Source of the DNA: CAWBAT01 sp046331665
GTDB lineage: Bacteria > Acidobacteriota > Terriglobia > Versatilivoradales > Versatilivoraceae
DNA: 64,000 bases
Assembly: GCA_046331665.1 (NCBI GenBank)
Contig: JAXLQK010000031.1
Location: forward strand, 9,453-73,452
Reading direction: 5' to 3'
Of this stretch, positions 8,743-18,140 are shown in pieces. The first letter of the stretch is position 1. Each line of letters opens with the position of its first letter. The translations under genes and the position numbers were made by a program. Below the pieces are notes generated by a model. The model did not search any database and was not told where the DNA came from. It saw only the letters and a list, made by a program, of their open reading frames with translations.

Positions 8743-8908
8743 ACTCGGAGGAATGGGGAATGACTTCTAATTGCGGTCATGAATCTGTTGTGCATCGTTG
8801 GGTCAGGTCTCCGCAACTGCTACGGGCGTGAAAAGACGACTCGAGAATGTTGTTAACCGCTGCGCGGCTGCACCTATTGTCCATGGGAGACGTTGCTGGA
8901 GGCTCCGG

Positions 8909-10222
8909 ATGATGAGATGTTTGCTACTTCTAAGTCCGCTGGTTTTTCTCGCGGGATCACAGGAGTTAAACTGCTCGGCCCAATCGGTTACCCCAATTCC
9001 AACGGATGCGGAATCTGTCACGATAAACCAAGCTATCGAGGAAGCCGTTGAAAAGAACCTCGATCTGATGGCAGATCGTTATAACGTTCCCATTGCACAG
9101 GCTCGCATTATCACCGCGCAGCTTCGGCCGAATCCGATCTTCAGCTTGGAGGCAGGCCACCTCATTTATCCGTTCACCCCTGAGTTCAATAAAGAAAATG
9201 CTGGAGGACCGAATGAGCTTGCGATTCGAACAGACTTCATTGTGGAACGCGGCGGCAAGCGTAAACGTCGAATCGAAGTGGCGCAGGCCAACCGCAGTGT
9301 TGCTGAACTCCAATTACTCAATACGGTGCGTACTTTAGTACTCAATGTGGAATCCGCCTTCGTGGACGTCCTTCAAGCCAAAGCGAATCTGTCCCTGGCA
9401 CTTGAGAGCCTGAAAAGTTTTGATGAGATTGTGACCGTCAACACCGCTCGTGTAAAGAACGGGGATCTCGCCGAGGTTGAACTAATCCGGTCGCAACTGG
9501 CGCAACTGCAATATGCGAACACGGTCCGTCAGGCTCAGCTCCAGACAGAAATAGCAAGAGCCAGACTTCAGCTTCTCTTAGGCAGAGCCGTTAATGCTCC
9601 ATTGGTCGATGTGTCGGGCGAAATGCGTCGTGACCTGGTTCCTGTGGATCTCTCCCAGCTACGCCAGCAGGCCCTCACTCAGAGACCTGATTTATTGGCC
9701 CAAAAGCGGGACCAGATTCGATCACAGGCCGAATTAAGGCTTCAGCTCGCGCAGGGTAAAGTGGATTATACGATCGGCAGTGAATATCGGCGCCAGCAGG
9801 GAGATGCGAGCTACGGAAACCTGTTCGGGGTGTTTTTTTCAACCAACCTTCCCATCTTCAACCGCAACCAAGGCGAGATTGCTCGTGCGAGCCAGGAGCA
9901 GTTGCAAGTCGAACAACGAATTCGTGCAATTGAGGCGACCGTCCAGAATGATGTTCAAATTGCCTATTTGCAGTACAGCAATGCCCTTGCAGCATTAAGC
10001 CGCTTAGAGGGTGGCTTGCTAAAGAAGGCGACAGACGTACGTCAAATCACGGAATACTCCTATCGGCGTGGAGAGGCGTCGTTCCTGGAGTTTCTTGATG
10101 CACAACGGGCATATAACGAAACCATGCAAGTGTACAATGAGGCGCGGGGAGAGTTTGCCCGCAGTCGCTATGGCATTGATGCTGCCATTGGTTCTTCGAG
10201 CGTGCAGGGGACAACCCAATGA
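8909..10222 (+). CDS. TolC-type outer membrane efflux factor
   Basis: About 437 residues, with a signal peptide (MMRCLLLLSPLVFLAG) and two outer membrane efflux protein repeats dominated by long helices, for example NLDLMADRYNVPIAQARI, and in the second half QRPDLLAQKRDQ and YRRGEASFLEFLDAQRAY. The latter motif is typical of CzcC/CusC-like factors. It would form the trimeric channel through the outer membrane. The start at 8909 is chosen because GGAGG lies about 6 bases upstream and the signal peptide begins there. First gene of the operon; its stop overlaps the next start as ATGA. Confidence 0.9.
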   Translation: MMRCLLLLSPLVFLAGSQELNCSAQSVTPIPTDAESVTINQAIEEAVEKNLDLMADRYNVPIAQARIITAQLRPNPIFSLEAGHLIYPFTPEFNKENAGGPNELAIRTDFIVERGGKRKRRIEVAQANRSVAELQLLNTVRTLVLNVESAFVDVLQAKANLSLALESLKSFDEIVTVNTARVKNGDLAEVELIRSQLAQLQYANTVRQAQLQTEIARARLQLLLGRAVNAPLVDVSGEMRRDLVPVDLSQLRQQALTQRPDLLAQKRDQIRSQAELRLQLAQGKVDYTIGSEYRRQQGDASYGNLFGVFFSTNLPIFNRNQGEIARASQEQLQVEQRIRAIEATVQNDVQIAYLQYSNALAALSRLEGGLLKKATDVRQITEYSYRRGEASFLEFLDAQRAYNETMQVYNEARGEFARSRYGIDAAIGSSSVQGTTQ

Positions 10223-11385
10223 GGTTTTCTGCCATTGGCATCATCGCTCTTATTCTATCGCTTTACGGGTGTGAGAAAGGGGAAACCCCCAATTCTTCCT
10301 CGAAGGCCCCGGTGCCCGGCAAGCCGGCCTCGCGCAATGGGAATATCATTAAATTTGACGCCAATTCCCCACAATTGAAACGAATTGGAGTAACGGTGGT
10401 CGAATTGTTCGAGGTGCCGATTGACGAAATATCGGCTCCGGGAAAAGTGGAGTGGAATCCAGGGCGGGTTTCCCGTGTTGTTCTGCCCGTATCCGGCAGG
10501 GTGAACAAGGTGTTTGTTGGGCTGGGCGATGCCGTGCGTGAAGGTCAACCACTACTGACTGTGGAGAGCCCTGATGTATCGGCGATGCAATCGAGTTTAC
10601 GTCAAGCCGAAGCAAACATTTCACAGTCTACCGCCGCGGTTGCCAAAGCCGAAGCCGATCTTGCACGTGTACAAGATCTCCTGGCCAATCGGGCGATTGC
10701 ACAGAAAGACGTTCTGGCCGCCGAGACCGCTTTAGCTCAGGCGAGGGCGGTATTGGAACAAGCCAGGGCATCGCGGGATGATGCGCAGCGTAAACTTCAT
10801 TTGCTAGGTTTGGATACGGGTAACCGTGATCAAGTGGTTACGGTTTGCGCGACGCTACCCGGGAAGATTGTGGATGTTTCCATTGCCGCCGGAGAGTATC
10901 GGAACGACACTTCGGCGCCCGTGCTTACGATTGCAGACCTCAACACCGTTTGGGTTTCTGCTGATGTTCCAGAAAGTGCGATTCGGTTAATCAGCATCGG
11001 AGAGCCCGTTTTAATCACGTTATCAGCCTACCCAGACCGCCGTTTTAGCGGCAGAGTTAAGCGAATAGGCGATGTCGTGGATCCTCAAACCAGAACCATC
11101 AAGGTTCGTGCAGAATTGGATAACTCGCAGGGTCTATTCCGACCGGAAATGTTTGCCACCATTCGTCATTCCCATGGGACAAGAAATGCGCTTGTTGTTC
11201 CCATGGCCGCGATTTTTCAGGAAGAGGGTCGTTCAACACTGTTCCGAGAACGCAGTCCCGGTGAGTTCGAAAGAATGTCCGTCGCCATCTTTTGGCAGGA
11301 CGACAAACGAGCCGCAATCGAAAGCGGTCTGCATCTAGCGGACCGTGTCGTTGTTGACGGCCTCGCGCAATTGAGAGCTTACTGA
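10219..11385 (+). CDS. RND periplasmic adaptor (membrane fusion lipoprotein), CzcB/CusB-like
   Basis: A 388-residue HlyD-type adaptor. The N-terminus MRFSAIGIIALILSLYGC has a lipobox (LYGC), so the mature protein should be a lipoprotein. The barrel-sandwich half motif SGRVNKVFVGLGDAVREGQ precedes an alpha-hairpin (about residues 115-195), then the second lipoyl half (PGKIVDVSIAAGEY) and a beta-barrel domain (LSAYPDRRFSGRVKRIGD). It bridges the inner membrane pump and the outer membrane factor. The gene overlaps the outer membrane factor by 4 bases. No metal-binding histidine-rich N-terminus is evident. Confidence 0.9.
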   Translation: MRFSAIGIIALILSLYGCEKGETPNSSSKAPVPGKPASRNGNIIKFDANSPQLKRIGVTVVELFEVPIDEISAPGKVEWNPGRVSRVVLPVSGRVNKVFVGLGDAVREGQPLLTVESPDVSAMQSSLRQAEANISQSTAAVAKAEADLARVQDLLANRAIAQKDVLAAETALAQARAVLEQARASRDDAQRKLHLLGLDTGNRDQVVTVCATLPGKIVDVSIAAGEYRNDTSAPVLTIADLNTVWVSADVPESAIRLISIGEPVLITLSAYPDRRFSGRVKRIGDVVDPQTRTIKVRAELDNSQGLFRPEMFATIRHSHGTRNALVVPMAAIFQEEGRSTLFRERSPGEFERMSVAIFWQDDKRAAIESGLHLADRVVVDGLAQLRAY

Positions 11386-11404
11386 CCGAAAGAGTTCACC
11401 CGTC

Positions 11405-14400
11405 ATGATTGGCAGGCTACTCCGTTTCGCCCTTCAACAGCGATTTATCACCATTACGTTAGACAATCGCCATGATCGGGTTTGGCGTTTACTGTTTCCG
11501 CCAACTTAAGATCGAAGCCTACCCCGATATTTCCGACACGCAAGTGATTGTCATCACAACATTTCCAGGCCACGCCGCCGAAGAAATGGAACAACAAATC
11601 ACCATTCCGATTGAACGGGCACTCAATTCGGTTCCCAATCTGATTGCGCGGCGGTCACGTACAATTTATGGTTTATCGGTCGTCGAACTAACATTCTCAT
11701 ATGAGACCAATGACTATTTCGCGCGGCAGGTGGTTCTCGAGCGACTCCGGGATGCCGACCTCCCGGAAGGCGTGACCCCGGACATCGCTCCCCTCACGAC
11801 GCCAATTGGCGAGATGTACCGTTACCGGCTTGACGGTCCGGGAAAAACAGATCTTGAACTCAGGGAACTGCAAGACTGGATGGTTATTCCCAGGCTGTTG
11901 CAAGTACCTGGCGTTGGTGACGTAGTGCCATTCGGGGGCTTGGTCAAACAATACCAGGTCGAAGTAGATCCGTCGGCGCTCTCCAAGTATGGACTGGGGA
12001 TTAAGAATGTCGTTGATGCAATTCAGCGCAATAACCGCAATGCGGGTGGGGCACTGCTCAACACAGATCAGCAATCCATGGTTATTCGCGGCGTCGGCCG
12101 CATCCGCTCTGTTGCTGACATCGAGAACATCGTCTTGCTCGCCTCCAAGGGTGTACCCGTGCTCATCCGGGACGTGGGTTCAATTCGAATCACGAGTGCC
12201 CCTCAGACAGGGATCTTTGGATGGGATGAACACTCTGGAGGGATTGAAGGAATCGTCTTGCTCCGTCGGGGGGAAAACGCAAGTGAAGTCTTGGCGTCTT
12301 TGAAGCAAGCAATCGACGAGATCAATTCCTCACGACTTCCACCAGGCGTTCAGTTATTACCGATCTATGATCGGACCGATCTGGTGGATAACACCCTGCG
12401 GACGGTTTCGCGTACGCTTCTTGAGGGATTCACCGTAGTGATTCTGGTATTGGTGTTTTTTCTTGGGAGTCTTCGCGCGGCGCTCCTTACGGCACTCACC
12501 ATTCCTCTTTCGCTCCTATTCGCATTCATTTGCATGTATTACGGCGTTGTTCCGGCCAATCTCCTTAGTTTGGGAGCATTGGATTTCGGCATCATCGTCG
12601 ATGGGACGCTGGTCATGGTGGAGCACATTGTCCGTAACCTCTCCTATCGGCAATCTCAAGGACGTTCTGAAAGTGCTTTTGACATCATTCGACTTGCCGC
12701 CTTTGAAGTGGAACGTCCGATTTTCTTTTCATTGGTCATTTTGATCTCAGCCTATCTACCCTTATTCACCCTGGAACGGGTCGAGCGGCGGCTTTTTACA
12801 CCGATGGCATTTACAGTCTGTTCAGCGCTTGTAGGTTCATTGTTAATCGCCCTCACTTTGATTCCTGTACTGGCGACGTACCTTTTCAAAAACACCTCTC
12901 CAGCGTGGCAAAACCCCCTATTAAAGTGGCTCAGCGAAAAATATGAGTGGATTTTGCGCCGTTTACTTCGTTATCCCGTGGCCGTGGCATGGGGAGCAGT
13001 CGTTATCATTGCCGCAGCACTTACCCTCGGTTCTCGCCTAGGGACCGAGTTTCTACCAAACCTCGATGAAGGCGTCATCTGGATTCGGGCCAATCTGCCC
13101 CCGGGCGTTTCACTGGAGAAATCGGCCAGGGTTGCAAATGATATTCGGGCTCTCATCAAGACGCATCCTCAAACACTCTTGGTGAGCTCACAGAGCGGAC
13201 GTAACGATTCTGGAACAGATCCCTTTGGCCCGAACCGGAATGAATTTTTGATCACATTAAAGCCTTATTCTACGTGGCCACCCGGTAGTACCAAGCAACA
13301 ACTAGTCAGAGACCTGAGGGAAGAGTTGAATAGAGAAATTCCCGGTGTCTTCCTGAATTTCACTCAACCGATTATTGACACTGTAACGGAATCGGTTACC
13401 GGCTCTTCGGCAGATCTGGCGGTGATCATTGTCGGACCCGATTTGGGTGAATTGAGAAGAATGACGGACGAGACCCTAGCCATGATCCGAACAATACCCG
13501 GCGCAGCGGACGTGTCTATTGAACAAGAAGCCGATCAACCCGGATTGCGAATCTTGATGGACCGCTCACGGCTTGCCCGGTACGAGCTAAATGTTGAAGA
13601 TCTCTCGCGGATCATTGAATCTGCACTCGGCGGAGCCGCGATTGGTTCGGTATTTGAGGAAGATCGCCGCTTTAATATTGCAGTGCGATACAAGTCGGAA
13701 TGGCGCAGTGACGGTACGCGCTTGGGAGAGATCCTGGTTCGTACCCCAGAGGGAGGCAACGTTCCACTCGCTCAATTGGCAGATATCCGGGTCGTTAACG
13801 GAGCAAGTATCATCGCACGCCGAGATAATCAACGGGCCATCTCGGTCCGAACCAATATTGTCAATCGGGATCAGGGTGGGTTCGTCGCCGAAGCGCAAAG
13901 GCGGTTTGCCCAGCAAATAATCTTGCCTCCGGGATATCGGGTCGTTTGGGGCGGACAATTCGAAAACCTGGACCGTGCGAGGCGGCGCCTGTATGTAATC
14001 ATGCCGGTGACGATTGCGATTATCTTCGCTCTCCTTTTCTTTGCCTTTGGTTCTGTAACCGGTGCCGCCTTGGTATTGTTAAACGTTCCCTTTTCCATTG
14101 TGGGTGGCATTCTGCTTTTATATATTCGAGGTATCAATCTGAGTGTCTCGGCTGTCGTAGGTTTCATCAGTTTATTTGGTGTGGCCGTAATGAGTGGTGT
14201 TCTCTATATCTCCGAAATCAACCGCCGTCGAAAGGCGGAGGAAGACATGACCCTTGAAGACGCGGTTATATTGGGCGCAAGATACCAGCTTCGTCCCATG
14301 CTCATTTTGACCCTGGTAGCGATGTTGGGAATGGTGCCGGCTGCTACCGCAGTGGGGATAGGGGCCGATGTTCAGCGGCCGCTGGCTACGGTGGTCGTCG

Positions 14401-14486
14401 GAGGATTGATTTCCACGTTACTCCTCACTCTGTTAGCACTGCCAACTCTCTACTATCTGGTCGAGCGAAGGAAGGTGACACCATGA
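11405..14486 (+). CDS. CzcA-like heavy-metal RND efflux pump, with an apparent frameshift near codon 19
   Basis: A 12-helix resistance-nodulation-division permease of about 1026 residues. The fourth-helix motif DFGIIVDGTLVMVE keeps two aspartates and a glutamate at the spacing of the proton relay of CzcA (D402, D408, E415), placing it in the metal-exporting branch. The natural start is the ATG at 11405 (MIGRLLRFALQQRFITITL), but the frame must shift by one base around 11459-11462 to continue as TIAMIGFGVYCFRQLKIEAYPD. Without the shift, translation would begin at 11472, lacking a ribosome site and half of helix 1. One extra G at 11462 explains it; it may be an error or a real mutation. The 3' end overlaps the DUF190 gene by ATGA. 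Confidence 0.88.
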
Positions 14487-14821
14487 CTGGATCCCTGCGC
14501 AAATGCTTGCTGATTTTTGTGGAAGACACGGACACTTGGGAAGAAGCTCCTCTCTATGAAGCCATTGTACATCTCCTTGCAAAACGAGGAGTTGCTGGGG
14601 CCACGGTGTGGAACGGCATCATGGGCTACGGGGCAAGTCGGCGAGTCCATCGCAAAGGGCTTTTCGGGGTTACGGATGAGAAGCCTGTTGTCATCAGTGC
14701 CGTGGATTCTGAGGAAACAATTCGAGATGTACTCCCGCACCTGTTGCCGATGGTCAAAGAAGGATTAATCGTCATTCAGGACGCAGAAGTCTTTGTCAAG
14801 TCACCGAAAGACGAAGTGTAA
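14483..14821 (+). CDS. DUF190 family PII-like protein
   Basis: A 112-residue cytosolic protein with a ferredoxin-like fold of the DUF190 family: MTGSLRKCLLIFVEDTDTWE, then YEAIVHLLAKRGVAGATVW, GYGASRRVHRKGLFG, and a C-terminal strand LIVIQDAEVFV. DUF190 proteins are structural relatives of PII signalling proteins and often accompany ion transporters; their ligand is generally not known. Its ATG overlaps the RND stop codon, so it is translationally coupled to the pump. Here it may sense a ligand and tune either the pump or the ABC transporter that follows. That role is inference. Confidence 0.88.
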   Translation: MTGSLRKCLLIFVEDTDTWEEAPLYEAIVHLLAKRGVAGATVWNGIMGYGASRRVHRKGLFGVTDEKPVVISAVDSEETIRDVLPHLLPMVKEGLIVIQDAEVFVKSPKDEV

Positions 14822-14945
14822 ATTGGATCCCACCTGTGCAGGGAAACCTCCTACAATGACTGGGGCATTCAAAGTCATGTCTGAGAATAGGTGGATGATC
14901 GTTGTGGACTGTGACCCGCTTCTGAAAAGGAATTGAACCGGAGGC

Positions 14946-16676
14946 ATGATGCGGCCATTTCGTTTTAGTCCGGCTCTGCCGCAAAATCCCGCCTTCACGA
15001 TTGGTGATGGTCTCATTCTGCTTGGACTTGCTACGCTGCTTTATGCCGGGACGCGTCTTGCTTTCAACGCCCCAACCGTTCTCCAAGGCCCGGAGATTTC
15101 CCTTTCTCCCATGGCCTTGCCATGGTACGCCTTGCTATCCGTCGGGCGAATGGCAGCGGCTTACTTCCTATCGCTCTTGTTCAGTTTGGTCTACGGTTAC
15201 GCGTCCGCCCGCAACCAGACTGCTCGGATGGTTTTGATGCCGATGCTCGACGTCCTGCAAAGTGTTCCCATCCTTTCATTTTTGCCCGTTGTCCTGCTTA
15301 GCCTCACCGCCGTCCTTCCGAAATACCTGGCTGCCGAACTTGCTGCCGTAGTTTTGATCTTTACTTCTCAGGCGTGGAATATCACCTTTAGTTTCTATCA
15401 ATCGTTGACCACGATTCCAGGGGAATTGAGTGAAGCAGCCGCTGTGTTTCGGCTTAATCCATGGGCGCGATTCAAAACACTAGAATTACCCATCGCAGCC
15501 CTTGGGCTCGTATGGAACAGCATGATGAGTTGGTCAGGGGGCTGGTTCTTTCTTATGGCTGCTGAGATCTTCAAAGTGGGAACGAGGGACTTTCGTTTAC
15601 CCGGAATCGGTTCATATCTGCAAACGGCAGCAAATCAAGGGAACTTGGTGGCGGTTTTCTGGGGGATGAGTACATTGATTTTAGTCATTCTCTTACTGGA
15701 TCAATTGGTCTGGCGACCCCTCACCGTGTGGAGTGCAAAATTCAATCTGGAAACGGTGGGGAAAGAAGAGCCAATGTCTTCATGGTTTTTGGAATTACTT
15801 TCTAAGGCCTGGCTCGTCAAGCAATTTGATGTTTTCTTATGGAAACCAGGCAACGAATGGATTGACCGTCTTTTGCAACGGCGATTCGGAAGCCACATCG
15901 CTGTTCCAGAGCGTACAGCGAAGAATGAGAAACCCTCGCGCCTCGCCAAATCATTGATCCTGGGCTTTGCGTTGCTTGTTTCCTATGGCGGTTATCGTGC
16001 AGCCGGGGTGCTCGTCAAACTTCCATCTAACGACTGGGCACAACTCGGAATGGGTATTGGCGCAACTTTTCTTCGTGTGGGCGCATCCCTCCTTCTGGCG
16101 ATGTTATGGACAATCCCGTTGGGAGTTGCCATTGGAACGAGCCGACGATTGGCTGCAGTTCTCCAGCCGATGGTCCAAGTGGTCGCCGCGATTCCGGCAA
16201 CCGCCCTTTTCCCGGTTGTTTTGCTCATCCTTCTCCAGGCGCCAGGAGGGCTAAATATTGCAGCGGTGGCTTTGATGCTGATGGGAACACAGTGGTATCT
16301 TTTGTTCAATATCATTGCGGGGGCGGCTGCCATACCCCAAGACTTACGAGAAACTACGGAACTGCTGGGCTTGTCCCGATTGGACCGCTGGCGGACCCTG
16401 ATTCTCCCTGCTCTCTTTCCTTACATCGTCACCGGTGGGATTACCGCGAGTGGCGGAGCCTGGAATGCAAGCATTATCGCCGAACATGTGGAGTTCGCGG
16501 GTCAGACACACTTCGTCTCTGGGGTGGGTGCGCTAATCGCGAGAGCGACAGGTGCCGGCGATTATCCCATGCTGCTGGCCGCTACTTTAATCTTGGTGTT
16601 TACGGTCATCGTGATTAATCGTACCTTTTGGTTACGGCTCTATCGCCTGGCCGAGAGGCGCTATCACATTGAATGA
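14946..16676 (+). CDS. ABC transporter permease, two permease units fused (NitT/TauT type)
   Basis: A 576-residue protein with two binding-protein-dependent transport permease domains in tandem (about residues 60-260 and 350-565) joined by a cytosolic linker with aromatic and basic residues. Each half ends in an EAA-like loop: ELSEAAAVFRLNPWARF in the first and DLRETTELLGLSRLDRWR in the second. The second half keeps GGITASGGAWNASIIAEH, typical of the nitrate/sulfonate/taurine permease class. GGAGG lies 5 bases before the ATG at 14946. It is followed after 9 bases by its ATPase. No substrate-binding protein gene is present, so import or export cannot be decided from the sequence. Confidence 0.88.
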   Translation: MMRPFRFSPALPQNPAFTIGDGLILLGLATLLYAGTRLAFNAPTVLQGPEISLSPMALPWYALLSVGRMAAAYFLSLLFSLVYGYASARNQTARMVLMPMLDVLQSVPILSFLPVVLLSLTAVLPKYLAAELAAVVLIFTSQAWNITFSFYQSLTTIPGELSEAAAVFRLNPWARFKTLELPIAALGLVWNSMMSWSGGWFFLMAAEIFKVGTRDFRLPGIGSYLQTAANQGNLVAVFWGMSTLILVILLLDQLVWRPLTVWSAKFNLETVGKEEPMSSWFLELLSKAWLVKQFDVFLWKPGNEWIDRLLQRRFGSHIAVPERTAKNEKPSRLAKSLILGFALLVSYGGYRAAGVLVKLPSNDWAQLGMGIGATFLRVGASLLLAMLWTIPLGVAIGTSRRLAAVLQPMVQVVAAIPATALFPVVLLILLQAPGGLNIAAVALMLMGTQWYLLFNIIAGAAAIPQDLRETTELLGLSRLDRWRTLILPALFPYIVTGGITASGGAWNASIIAEHVEFAGQTHFVSGVGALIARATGAGDYPMLLAATLILVFTVIVINRTFWLRLYRLAERRYHIE

Positions 16677-16685
16677 AGCAGAGCG

Positions 16686-18008
16686 ATGGTCCCCATGAAT
16701 AAGAATACTCCCAAGACCGATAACCATCACTTGCTGGAGCTTCGGAACGTGGTCAAGGCTTACGGGCGTGAAGACAAGCTCTATGTGGCCGTTAGTGACG
16801 TAAATTTTGGGCTCCGGGCAGGTGAGTTTGTCTGCCTACTTGGGCCTTCCGGCTGTGGCAAATCAACGCTTTTACGAGTGATCACAGGATTGAACACCGC
16901 CACTTCAGGCACTGTGTTGTATCGCGATCGACCATTGAGAGGAGTTAACCCGCAGGCCACTATCGTATTTCAATCCTTTGCACTCTACCCCTGGTTGACG
17001 GTACTTGAAAATGTCGAGGTCGGTCTAAAATCACGAGGTCTCCCGGCTGGGTCCCGCACCGAGCGCGCGTTAAAGCTTCTCGATACTGTAGGTTTAGATG
17101 GTTTCGAGTCCGCTTATCCGCGCGAATTGTCTGGCGGCATGCGTCAAAAAGTTGGATTTGCGAGGGCTATGGCGATTGAGCCCGAGCTGCTCTGCTTGGA
17201 TGAACCTTTTTCGGCCCTGGACGTGCTTTCTGCCGAAGCCCTGCGTGGCGAATTGATGGAATTGTGGCTGAATAAAGCCATTCCCACCCAGGCTATCCTG
17301 ATGGTCACTCACAACATTGAAGAAGCAGTAATGATGGCAGACCGAATTGTCGTGATGGGAAAAGACCCAGGCCATATTCTGACAGAGATCGAGGTGAAGC
17401 TTCATCATCCGCGAAAACACAAAGATATGATGTTCCAGGCCCTGGTTGACAAAGTTTACGCTGCAGTGGCCGGCGAAAGTGCTGTTTCCCCCCGGGAAGA
17501 CCGGCGAGCCAAGGGGCTCCCGGATGCCCGGTTGAATGCCATGGCAGGGCTTGTGGAGAAACTTGAGGAAGAGGGAGGGCGAGCCGATCTCTACAGACTG
17601 AGTAGAGATTTGTTGTTAGAGCTTGATGACCTTCTCCCCATTGTGGAAGTCGGAGAGCTATTGGATTTTGTCAAAGTTCAAGAAGGGGATTTGCTGAGCA
17701 CGCCGCTGGGTCAAACCTATGCAGAAGCCGGCATTTTAGCCCGCAAGGAATTGATTGCCGGACGAATATTGCGCTTACCCATGATCCATTGGATCTACGA
17801 GACTCTCCAAAGTGACGATAATCATCGAGTAGCTCTGAGCCTTTTTCTGGACAGATTACGGCTCGACTTTGGCGATTTTGCGGAAAAACAACTCGATATT
17901 GCCATTCAATGGGGACGGCACGCAGAGTTGTTTGCCTACGATGCGAATGCAGGGGAACTGCATTTGGAACATCCTAAATCCTTCCTGACGGTTAGGTCGA
18001 ACTATTGA
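16686..18008 (+). CDS. ABC transporter ATPase with C-terminal AAA-associated domain
   Basis: A 440-residue ATPase. The first 250 residues are a NitT/TauT-type nucleotide-binding domain with Walker A LGPSGCGKST, Q loop at FQSFALYPW, signature LSGGMRQKVGFARAMA, Walker B ELLCLDEPFSALD and switch VTHNIEEAV. The last 160 residues, from PDARLNAMAGLVEKLEEEGG to LHLEHPK, match the AAA-associated C-terminal domain found on some of these ATPases, including LSRDLLLELDDLLPIVEVGELLDFV. That tail is thought to be regulatory. It closes the operon begun at the outer membrane factor. Confidence 0.9.
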   Translation: MVPMNKNTPKTDNHHLLELRNVVKAYGREDKLYVAVSDVNFGLRAGEFVCLLGPSGCGKSTLLRVITGLNTATSGTVLYRDRPLRGVNPQATIVFQSFALYPWLTVLENVEVGLKSRGLPAGSRTERALKLLDTVGLDGFESAYPRELSGGMRQKVGFARAMAIEPELLCLDEPFSALDVLSAEALRGELMELWLNKAIPTQAILMVTHNIEEAVMMADRIVVMGKDPGHILTEIEVKLHHPRKHKDMMFQALVDKVYAAVAGESAVSPREDRRAKGLPDARLNAMAGLVEKLEEEGGRADLYRLSRDLLLELDDLLPIVEVGELLDFVKVQEGDLLSTPLGQTYAEAGILARKELIAGRILRLPMIHWIYETLQSDDNHRVALSLFLDRLRLDFGDFAEKQLDIAIQWGRHAELFAYDANAGELHLEHPKSFLTVRSNY

Positions 18009-18140
18009 GAAATCAGCTGGACATTGGCTTTGATTCACGTTTTTTGGTGGGCGCGCGGCCACTTTAGTCGTGTTCGATGTCAACCGAAGACTGACGACAA
18101 GGTGTCTCCTGACAAAAGCGAATTCAATTGTGGAATGCTC

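Larger units (their letters stand above)
8550..8908. other. Divergent regulatory region between kinase and efflux operon
   Basis: This 359-base spacer separates two divergent operons and contains an inverted repeat at 8643-8668 and a sigma-54 type promoter sequence at 8727-8742, listed separately. The stretch 8798-8908 is open in the same frame as the outer membrane factor gene but lacks coding features and precedes the signal peptide, so it is treated as leader. Confidence 0.5.
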
